From the NCBI RefSeq assembly GCF_003286085.1, contig NW_020825288.1, positions 28,272,001 to 28,336,000 of the forward strand: a stretch of DNA of 64,000 nt, read 5' to 3'. Numbering within the stretch: the stretch's first letter is position 1; the number at the start of each line of letters is the position of its first letter. Position numbers and translations under genes: made by a program. This document shows positions 38,375-46,879 of the stretch, piece by piece. Below the pieces are notes generated by a model. The model made no database searches. It was not told the origin of the DNA and worked only from the letters and a program-made list of their open reading frames with translations. This DNA comes from Drosophila persimilis. Its lineage: Eukaryota; Arthropoda; Insecta; Diptera; Drosophilidae.

Positions 38375-40834
38375 ATGGCGAAGGTGTGCCGGGTGTGCCT
38401 GGATGATTCCGTTCTACTGGTAGATATATTCGCTGAAGTCTGCAATCTCTGGGAGCTGCCTGAAAATAGCCCTGCCTACGTCATAAGCCAGTTCTCACCT
38501 GAGAATTCTGTGGAGCGCGGGGACTCTATGCCGCAGCTTATATGCCACTCCTGCATTAATGGGGTCCAGAGTGCATATCGTTATAAGCTAAAATTGGACC
38601 AAGGATCTGAAAATTATCAACGTTTTCTAAAGAAAACGCAGCAGAAACGTTTTCATACAGTTTTATCAAGCGTTTCGGAAAATAATGAAACGTACACAAT
38701 TAATATCAGCGATAAAGAGGAGAATCTCATTCGTGCAAATGAAAGCCATGGGATCAAGGCAGAGCACGAGATTGTTCTGCTGCCCGTGAAGACGGAGGTG
38801 GTGGAGCACAACGCTTACGACGAGGCTCACATGTGTATTAGTCTGCAGGAAGACATTGCCAATTTTGACATTGACATTGAGGAAGGCACTTACACAGTAA
38901 GGAACCCTCGTTGGGACTACGTGGATGAACAGGCTGGCCTGAAGATGAGTGTTTCAATGGATACACCTGATATTCACAAAATAGAGCATGTGCCCGAGCT
39001 AGCTCAGGTGGCAGAATCGAAACTTAACAATCTGAAATTAGAGCACGCTTTGAGAGAAAATGAGGTTCACATAAGAAAAAATATACAATCGAACAAAGAG
39101 AATAAGAGGCAGGAGTCAGAGAAAAATAACCATCCATTAGAAAAAGAGGATTCCTTGGAGACGATGGAAATTCGTATGAGTATATCAACGGATACCGAGA
39201 ACCAAGAAACTGATGACAGGGCGAAGTTGGTCAAACTGTATGAGTGCAAGTGGTGCGGCAAGGTAGTCTCGCGCAGCCAAAATTTAAGATGGCATGAAAT
39301 GTAAGTACTACTGAGCAGTGTTTATAAATTGTAATTAAAATTGTCCCCCAGGCGTCACTTTGGCAAGTTTCCGTTCATTTGTGATGTTTGTGGCAAAGGA
39401 TTTAGAACTAAGTACCACCTGAAAAGACATACCACCAGTCACAAGAACAATCAGACGGCGGAAATGTAAGTAATTGGCATTTTAAACCAAACCATTGTTA
39501 ATTTTCTCCTTAAAGAAGCAAAATGAAGCCTCTTGGAAAAAAGAGCACGTATCGTAGTCCGTCGCAGAAAAAGAAGACCCTAGAAGACCACAACAATGAT
39601 CGTCTGGAAAGCATTTCTTCCAGAAAAATTCGTAGTACCGCAGAACTTCCATGTCCGCAATGCTATAAATGTTTTGACTCACAGTTTAAGCTCGAATATC
39701 ACATTAATAAGACGTGCCATAAGTGTCCCCACTGCTCACGCTTTTATGCAAATGAACGTAGTCTAAGGAGACATCAACAAGAGCACATTCCACTGGCAGC
39801 CTTTGAGGGCCCGCGATCATTCTCGAACATGAATGAGCTGAGGGAGCCGCGTGTCAAGCACAGCGACAATGGCCTGTTTAAGTGCCAAGAATGCCATGCA
39901 GTATTCATCGACATCCTTTATCTGCAGATCCACAGTAAAGAGCATGCTGGTGAACAAGGGCAACTGGAGCGTAGCCGAGGAGCCACACTCCCTAGGGCTA
40001 AGAAACAGGTCGACTCCGACTCGAAGAAGAGTGTTTTAGAAATGTTTTCCTGCCATGACGCTAATGGTCGCTCAAAAAATCCAACAATGCTAAAGAAGTA
40101 GGTTTTCAATCATAACGAATGATCTAATAGACATTAAATACTTTTTTATTCACACCAGGCTGAAGCTCACCGACCCCGACCCTGCTATATCAAGCCCCAC
40201 AAAGAAGAGCTGGATGACCCAATCCTTGCCAATGTAAGTCTATCTTTTTCCATTATGGATTTTCGTCTTAACGGGTATTTTATCCCCAACCAGAAAACTG
40301 GAAAATACATGCCAGCAGTGCGGTAAGAAATTTACCTATAAACAAGCCCTGACTAGGCACATGCGTGTTCACACTGGCGAGCGTCCTTTTGAATGCACGT
40401 ATTGCGAGAAGAAATATTCGCGCAAGGCTCAGCTAGATGAGCACACTGCTACCCACACTGGCGACCGTCCTTTCGAGTGCTTGGTTTGCGAGAAGAAATT
40501 TATTCGCAAGATACACCTAGCTGAGCACACTCGTATTCACACTGGCGACCGTCCTTACGAGTGCTTGACTTGCGGCAAGACTTTTCCACGCAAGTATACC
40601 CTGCTTAAGCACAATCGTATCCACACTGGCGGTCACCCTTCCGATTGCCCCAAGAAGAAGGAAAAAAGCTTTGACGATAGCTATAAACTGGAGATACACG
40701 AAGGAAAGGCGTCGAATAACAACAATATGCCTGAACAGCGTTTGGACGTACGTGTCTCGTGTCCGATTTTCATAGAATCTTTAATTTTTGTTGGTTTTTT
40801 TTTCTCTTTGCAGATTAAGGATGAAATCGCTTGA
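38375..40834 (+). CDS. ZAD-C2H2 zinc-finger transcription factor, copy 1
   Basis: Predicted nuclear DNA-binding protein. Exons are 38375-39300, 39352-39465, 39516-40097, 40159-40233, 40294-40747 and 40814-40834, giving 723 residues. Residues 5-60 hold a zinc-finger-associated domain with CRVC and CHSC pairs, a dimerisation module common in insect C2H2 proteins. An acidic linker follows, then nine C2H2 fingers: CKWC, CDVC, CPQC, CPHC and CQEC singly, and a linked array of four (CQQC, CTYC, CLVC, CLTC) joined by TGERP/TGDRP linkers. One further finger-like unit (LAAFEGPRS) has lost both cysteines. The last intron (66 bp) is in frame and lacks a stop. It is probably related to D. melanogaster CG2678, though this protein is longer than I recall for that gene. 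A second, remodelled copy lies just downstream. Confidence 0.82.
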
Positions 40835-41243
40835 AGCAATGTTTTGTTGACATGACATTTGTTTAAACATATAAGGACTGCTTACATTACTGAATAATTC
40901 TTTTGTTATGCCCCTATTTTTGACTACTCTAAAACGACTGGAAGTTTGTTCCTATTGCCGCCACGCCACTCCCATAAATATTATTATAATTAATTTATAT
41001 AAAGCTAGATTTCCAACGAACCCAACCAACCCACAAACAATCGATGTTTAAAAAAATTATTAAATATCGATGCATCGATGGTGTATCATCGATGTTTTTC
41101 CACCTCTACCGAGAACCAAGAAAGCGATGACAGGGAAAAGTTGGTCACACCGTATGAGTTCAAGTGGAGCGGCAAGGTAAATTTTACTGAGCAGAGTTTA
41201 TAAATTATAATAGATATTATCCCCCAGGCGTCGCTGTGGCACG
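40835..41243 (+). other. Spacer between zinc-finger copies, with duplicated promoter and decayed exon 1
   Basis: From about 40955 to 41030 the sequence repeats the region upstream of copy 1. A short unique segment rich in ATCGAT cores follows (41040-41095). Next, 41106-41175 matches only the last part of copy 1 exon 1; the ZAD and acidic linker are absent. In the remnant, the first finger's paired cysteines have changed (GEFKWSGK instead of YECKWCGK-like). The splice donor region has also lost about 35 bp, so the original exon 1 to exon 2 join no longer works in frame. Confidence 0.7.
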
Positions 41244-43536
41244 ATGCGTTTTCTTTGTGATGTTTGTGGCAAAGGATTTATAGCTGAGAACCACCCGAAA
41301 AGACATACCACCAGTCACAATAACAATCAGATGGCGGAAATGTAAGTACTTGGCTTTTAAAACCAAATCATTGTTAATTTTCCCCTTAAAGCAGCAAAAG
41401 GAAGCCTCTTAGAAGTAAGAACACGTATCAAAGTCCGTCGCAGAAAAATAGGACCCTAGTAGACCTCAACAATGATCGTCTGGAAAGCATTTCTCCCAGA
41501 AAAATTCGTAGTACCGCAGAACTTCCATGTCCGCAATGCTATAAATGTTTTGACTCACAGGACAAGCTCGAATTTCACATTGATAAGATGTGCCATAAGT
41601 GTCCCCACTGCTCACGCTTTTATGCAAATGAACGTAGTCTAGGGAGACATCAACAAGAGAACATTCCACTGGCAGCCTTTGAGGGCCCGCGATCATTATC
41701 GAACATGAATGAGCTGAGGGAGCCGCGTGTCAAGCACAGCGACAATGGCCTGTTTAAGTGCCAAGAATGCAATGCAGTATTCATCGACATCCTTTATCTG
41801 CAGATCCACAGTAAAGAGCACACTAATGAGCATAGGCATCGTAGTCTGTTCAGACATACCAAGAACGACATTACAATGACAGCCTTACAGTGCACGCGTT
41901 GCCCGCGTTCATTCCCTAACATCCGTGAGGTGATGAAGCACCGTGTCACGCACAGCGGCGTTGGCCTGTTTAAATGCCAAGAATGCAATGCGGAATTCAT
42001 CGACATCCTTTATCTGCAGATCCACAGTAAAGAGCACACTAATGAGCATAGGCATCGTAGTCTGTTGAGACATACCAAGAACTACATTCCAATGACAGCC
42101 TTAGATTGCACGCGTTGCCCGCGCTCATTGCCGAACATCCATGAGGTGATGAAGCACCGTGTCAAGCAAAGTGACAATGGCCTGTTTAAATGCCAACAAT
42201 GCAATGCGGAATTCATCGACATCCTTTATCTGCAGATCCACAGTAAAGAGCACACTGGTGAGCAAGGGCAACTAGAGCGTAGCCGAGGAGTCACACTCCC
42301 TAGGGTTAAGAAACAGGTCGACTCCGACTCGAAGAAGAGTGTTTTAGAAATGTTTTCCTGCCATGACGCTAATAGTCGCTCAAAGAGTCCAACAATGATA
42401 AAGAAGTAGGTTTTCAATCATAACGAATGATTTAATAGACATTAAATACTTTTTTACTCACACCAGGATGAAGCTCACCGACCCCGACCTTGCTATATCA
42501 AGCGCCACAAAGAAGAGCTGCATGACCCAATCCTTGCCAATGTAAGTCTATCTTTTTCCATTATGGATTTTCGTCTTAACGTGTATTTTAACCCCAACCA
42601 GAAAACAGGTCGACTCCGACTCGAAGAAGAGTGTTTTAGAAATGTTTTCCTGCCATGACGCTAATAGTCGCTCAAAGAGTCCAACAATGAAAAAGAAGTA
42701 GGTTTTCAATCATAACGAATGATCTAATAGACATTAAATACTTTTTTACTCACACCAGGATGAAGCTCACCGACCCCGACCCTGCTATATCAAGCCCCAC
42801 AAAGAAGAGCTGCATGACCCAATCCTTGCCAATGTAAGTCTATCTTTTTCCATTATGGATTTTCGTCTTAACGGGTATTTTATCCCCAACCAGAAAACTG
42901 GAAAATACATGCCAGCAGTGCGGTAAGAAATTTACCTATAAACATTCCCTGACTAGGCACATGCGTGTTCACACTGGAGAGCGTCCTTTTGAATGCACGT
43001 ATTGCGAGAAGAAATATTCGCGCAAGGCTCAGCTAGATGAGCACACTACTATCCACACTGGCGACCGTCCTTTCGAGTGCTTGGTTTGCGAGAAGAAATT
43101 TATTCGCAAGATACACCTAGCTGAGCACACTCGTATTCACACTGGCGACCGTCCTTACGAGTGCTTGGCTTGCGACAAGACTTTTCCGCGCAAGTATACC
43201 CTGCTTAAGCACAATCGTATCCACACTGGTGATCACCATTCCGATTGCCCGCAATGCGACAAAAAATTTAGAGATAACTACGCACTACAACAACACTTTC
43301 GTAATATTCACAATTGCGAACGTCGTAACGAGAAAAATAATCAAGGGTTCCTCAAGAAGAAGGAAAAAAGCTTTGACGAAAGTTATAAACTGGAGATACA
43401 CGAAAGAAAGGCGTCGAATAACAACAATATGCCTGGACAGCATTTGGACGTACGTGCCTCGTGTCCGATTTTCATAGAATCTTTAATTTTTGTTGGTTTT
43501 TTTTTCTCTTTGCAGATTAAGGATGAAATCGCTTGA
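41244..43536 (+). CDS. C2H2 zinc-finger protein, copy 2 without ZAD
   Basis: Tandem duplicate of the upstream ZAD gene, probably still coding. Predicted exons from an internal ATG are 41244-41341, 41392-42405, 42467-42541, 42602-42697, 42759-42833, 42894-43449 and 43516-43536, giving 644 residues with every phase consistent and no stop. The ZAD is missing. The central exon carries three units of 216 bp where copy 1 has one. Two intact extra fingers (CTRC) appear between the units, one with its last histidine changed to glutamine (HRVKQ). The CPHC finger has also lost its last histidine (HQQEN). Exon 42602-42697 is a chimera created by a 292-bp tandem duplication. The C-terminal array has five fingers, one more than copy 1. 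The true start is uncertain: with the donor damaged, it could be a pseudogene with surviving frames. AATAAA signals lie at 43722 and 43731. Confidence 0.6.
41747..42394 (+). repeat. 216-bp coding tandem repeat, three units
   Basis: Units begin at 41747, 41963 and 42179 with GGCCTGTTTAA and nearly identical continuations. Each is 72 codons and encodes one CQEC/CQQC finger (FIDILYLQIHSKEH). The first two units add a linker with EHTNEHRHRSL and a second CTRC finger; the third changes partway to the exon end seen in copy 1. Confidence 0.85.
42311..42893 (+). repeat. 292-bp tandem duplication covering exon-intron-exon
   Basis: The segment starting AAACAGGTCGACTCC at 42311 recurs at 42603, and the CCCCAACCAG acceptor ending at 42601 recurs ending at 42893, exactly 292 bp apart. 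The duplication includes the end of the central exon, an intron, the 75-nt exon and the next intron. Confidence 0.9.
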
Positions 43537-44229
43537 AGCATTTTTTCATTGACATGACTTTTTTCTTTAACTAAATATTTTTTAATCTAACATTTAACTT
43601 AATATTTGTGTGTGTTACGCTTTTATTTTTGAGTACAAACAAGTGGAAGTTGCTTTTTGTTAAATATTTTTACACGACAGTCTATATAGTTTAAATTATA
43701 ATATACGAATATGCAATATTAAATAAATACAATAAATACAATACAAATATTCCTTATTTAAATTGATATGATCGTCTTCATTTTAAATTTGAATATTTCT
43801 GTACATCTTGATTAGTGCTTCCCTCCATTATTTATTTCAATAGATTGCGTTTATATCCTTGTCATTCTTTCACATTCAAACTCAGGCGCGCAGCTCTACC
43901 ACTAACCATACAGTATACCATCCAGTCGATAATATCGAATGCCCGTGCTTTTCTCTCTATATGTGGGATTTGCTCTCTTTTTATTACTGGGATATAAACG
44001 TACCATCTATGGAGGAGCGAGCGCACCAAATAAAGTAAGAACAATGTGGACAAATAATGTAAATAGTCGTCCATTTTAAGAAATTTTAAATTTTTCTATC
44101 GTTCTAAAATCAGCTGAGAAATTTGTAGGTTATCGAACAAATGCAAAATGTAGCAGGTCACACTGGTTGTGAAACGTCCACACTGCATCACGATTATCTA
44201 AACATTTATTTCGAAGTAAAATTATTAAA
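43537..44229. other. Copy 2 3' UTR and mRpL19 promoter region
   Basis: The first part resembles the downstream flank of copy 1 and ends with AATAAA signals near 43722-43736. The remainder leads into the mRpL19 promoter. No other gene is seen. Confidence 0.5.
44156..44165 (+). promoter_or_regulatory. Ohler motif 1 (M1BP site) of mRpL19
   Basis: GGTCACACTG, preceded by A, matches the core-promoter motif 1 of Drosophila housekeeping genes. It lies 65-74 bp upstream of the mRpL19 start codon, where a transcription start would be expected. Confidence 0.7.
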
Positions 44230-45243
44230 ATGAACAGCGCCAGGGCTATGAGCAAAGTATGGGCACAGCAGTCGGCCTTCAATCGAATCGGTACGTACTT
44301 GTTAGTTTCCCATCGCAAAACGTACATTGAATACCTTTTTTCAGTCACATTTTCCACGAAAGCCACGCAACATGCCGCCGCCGCTGTCTCATCGGCAGGC
44401 GCCGAACCGCCAGGAGAAGAGAAAACTAGCGCGACTCCTCCCGCTGCAGCTCAGCCACCTACACCCACACCCACGCCAGTGCGAAAACCCATTGTACCCT
44501 CGAACTATCGGTTCATTTATCCCGAATTCCTGCCCGACCCCAAAGTAGAGTGGCGCAATCCGATCCGTGAGAAGCTGGAACGTTTAGATATGCTGGACCG
44601 GCGGCGTCAAATCGATCTGCCCGAGTTTTATGTGGGCTCTATAATGGCGGTGACCAGCTCCGATCCCCATGCTGCGGGCAAGACAAGTCGCTTTGTCGGG
44701 ATTTGCATAAATCGTGACCGTTGTGGTCTCCGCGCTCGCTTCGTACTACGGAACGTGATTGATCACCAGGGCATGGAGGTGGTCTACGAACTATACGATC
44801 CCACCATTCAAAAGGTAGAAGTGCTACGTCTCGAAAAGCGGCTGGATGACAACCTGTTTTACCTCCGTGACGCTCTGCCGGAGTTCAGCACGTTTGATGA
44901 GAACATGGAAGCCGAACATCTAGAAGAGGGCGCTCCAGTGCCGGTAAATGATATCAAAGTTGTACTCCGTCCGCGGCCCTGGTTGGAGCGTTGGGAGCGC
45001 CAAAATCTACGCGGTGTGGCGAATATTGATCAGTATATTAAGGACAAGCACCGCAAATCGGCGGAGAAGGTGCAAAAGCCTTGGGAGAAGTACGATCTGA
45101 TGAAGCAATATCGCTCCACCATACCCGAGGAAGAGCAGAAGGAGGTCTTCGCCGAGGTCCACACGGAACTGCACAGCCTGGAGCTGCAGCGCAAACGCAA
45201 TAAGCGGAAACGCACCTTTGTGAAGCCCAAACAGCTTGCTTAA
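44230..45243 (+). CDS. mRpL19: Mitochondrial ribosomal protein L19 (bL19m)
   Basis: Large-subunit mitoribosomal protein. The N-terminus (MNSARAMSKVWAQQSAFNRI) fits a mitochondrial presequence. An alanine/proline-rich linker follows, then the bL19 barrel (DLPEFYVGSIMAVTSSDPHA, FVGICINRDRCGLRARFVLR, VEVLRLEKRLDDNLFYLRDA) and a basic C-terminus. A likely 54-bp intron, 44291-44344, has a GTACGT donor and a TTTTTTCAG acceptor. Splicing gives exons 44230-44290 and 44345-45243 and 319 residues. The intron is a multiple of three with no stop, so an unspliced message would encode 337 residues. AATAAA lies at 45273-45278. It is convergent with unc-50. Confidence 0.92.
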   Translation: MNSARAMSKVWAQQSAFNRIGTYLLVSHRKTYIEYLFSVTFSTKATQHAAAAVSSAGAEPPGEEKTSATPPAAAQPPTPTPTPVRKPIVPSNYRFIYPEFLPDPKVEWRNPIREKLERLDMLDRRRQIDLPEFYVGSIMAVTSSDPHAAGKTSRFVGICINRDRCGLRARFVLRNVIDHQGMEVVYELYDPTIQKVEVLRLEKRLDDNLFYLRDALPEFSTFDENMEAEHLEEGAPVPVNDIKVVLRPRPWLERWERQNLRGVANIDQYIKDKHRKSAEKVQKPWEKYDLMKQYRSTIPEEEQKEVFAEVHTELHSLELQRKRNKRKRTFVKPKQLA

Positions 45244-45443
45244 AGAATGCATTTGTTATCCATTCGTAGATTAATAAAGCCAAAACATGTTGTATGATTA
45301 AAGAACTTTTGAGAACTTGTACAAGATGAGCCCTATAGCTTTGTATAATGCTAAATCGTTTAGTTTATTAGTCATAATCGTAGAGGGGAGGGCGAAGTGC
45401 TTAGCAGCTAAAAGCAGAATAATTTACAATGCACGTCGGTCGT

Positions 45444-46404
45444 TTAATAAACGCGATACTTGTAGAAGTTGACAAAGGATATCGTGGCATTCCAGCCAAT
45501 GATTGTAACGACCAGATACAATAGGAAAATAATGGGCAGAGCAATGAGTATGAGACGGGTGTTCTTCAGATGGGGAATGCCTGCAAGAGAAACAAAAATT
45601 AATATCTGAATTCCAATGTCCAATCCCAATTACTCACAGTTGTAGCCCAGGAAGGTGATATATACATAGTAGCTCATGCCGAAAAGCCAGAAAGTGTTGC
45701 CCAGAAACCGCGATATGAACCACGTATGACTTATAAGCCAGTTGTAGAAGAAAAGCTGGATGCAGTGAAGCAACATAAGGGGCGGAAAGAAGGCATTCAA
45801 GTGCACATCGAAGGCATAGCCCCACTCAATGTCCGGCTCCAGGCTGTTGGTGCGCAAGTAGCGATTTGTAATCGCCCAGAAGAATGATGCAATAATAACT
45901 CCAGCAAGAAGACAGTCAACAAAAATCACATAGAAGATAAAGCCGATGCTTTGCAAGAGGCTCAACCCCAAGACATAGGCAAATCCCAGGGAGGTCACTG
46001 CAGAGTAGAGTAGAGAAATTAGTATCAGAAACTTTCATTATGGGGTACGACGAGTGGGTGGGACGAGACCTACCACATAGACAGACAATCAAGAGCACCA
46101 GAAATGCCGGATCGTCGCGGGCGAATTGTGATTTGGTTTGTTTTCTGTAGTTAAAGTTTCTATACACCTTCTGCGGTGCTATTAGAAGATAGATCATTTG
46201 CCACAGGGCAAATTCGAAGTCCATTTGATTGAATTTGAGCAGACGTCGCAGATATTTGTAGCTCTTTGTGGTCGCTGACAGGCAATCCTTCCGATGGTTC
46301 GCCGGGGGCGGTAGGTGCGAGTGGAGCCGCGAAGCACTCGAGTAGCCGGACACCACGGATGGTGTCGGTGATGTTGTATACTTAACGTGGCTATATTGGC
46401 TCAT
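45444..46404 (-). CDS. unc-50: UNC-50 family inner nuclear / Golgi membrane protein
   Basis: Multi-pass membrane protein of the UNC-50/GMH1 family; the worm member is needed for nicotinic receptor traffic and the yeast member acts at the Golgi. Exons, read right to left, are 46404-46074, 45997-45638 and 45580-45444, giving 275 residues, the usual family size. The cytosolic N-terminus contains KSYKYLRRLLKFNQMDFEFA, then the conserved LWQMIYLLIAPQKVYRNFNY. Five hydrophobic segments follow, including PAFLVLLIVCLCG, SIGFIFYVIFVDCLLAGVII, EWGYAFDVHLNAFFPPLMLL and a last segment ending near TIIGWNATISF. The splice donor in the first exon splits a glycine/valine codon cleanly. A minus-strand AATAAA lies at 45364-45369. 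It is divergent from nxf2. Confidence 0.94.
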
Positions 46405-46879
46405 CTTTTGTTTTGTTTTGAAAAAACCTAGCAGTGGATTTATGGATAAAATATACCGTCCGACCCTCAGAAATATACCGAAAAATACAGTCTCATTTTA
46501 AAAATATACCGATGAAAAATCGATCTTAACCCACCTAAGACCCCTTGACTTAAAAAGGGCAACAAATTGAGCTTAAGTGTTGAAAATATTTCGAACAATA
46601 ATAAAAGTTCTTCTTGTAGTTCCATCCTTTCTCTTTACTTGCTAGACAAACTAACGTTCCACATAATAATAATTTATATATTATTAACGCCTAGGTTGAG
46701 TTATTGAGTTTTGGGCATAACTCAGATTTTGTCACAAAGTTTTTGTATTTGGTGCATAGGGTCCTAGTGGTGGACTTTTCCAAAGTGCCGATTTTGAGCA
46801 CTGCCCCAGTTTCAACGCAAAAAGATGGACCCCCGGAGTAAGATATTGAAGAATTTAACTAAAACATTATAATTAATTC
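46405..46879. promoter_or_regulatory. Divergent promoter region of unc-50 and nxf2
   Basis: The 475 bp hold the unc-50 motif-6 element (46455-46510) and, further right, the nxf2 5' UTR. No TATA box is evident for nxf2. Confidence 0.5.
46455..46510 (-). promoter_or_regulatory. Motif-6 promoter element of unc-50, twin of the mRpS9 element
   Basis: Read on the minus strand, it has GGTATATTT blocks, then CTGAGGGTCGGACGGT, ending 51 bp before the unc-50 start codon. It differs from the mRpS9 element at only five of 56 positions by my count, with the same orientation and spacing to the ATG. Confidence 0.65.

Noticed and set aside
41228-43536. Calling zinc-finger copy 2 a plain pseudogene
   Set aside because: Seven exons remain in phase with no stop over more than 600 codons, even through newly duplicated exons, which is not expected of a long-dead copy. 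The start remains uncertain, so confidence is kept moderate.
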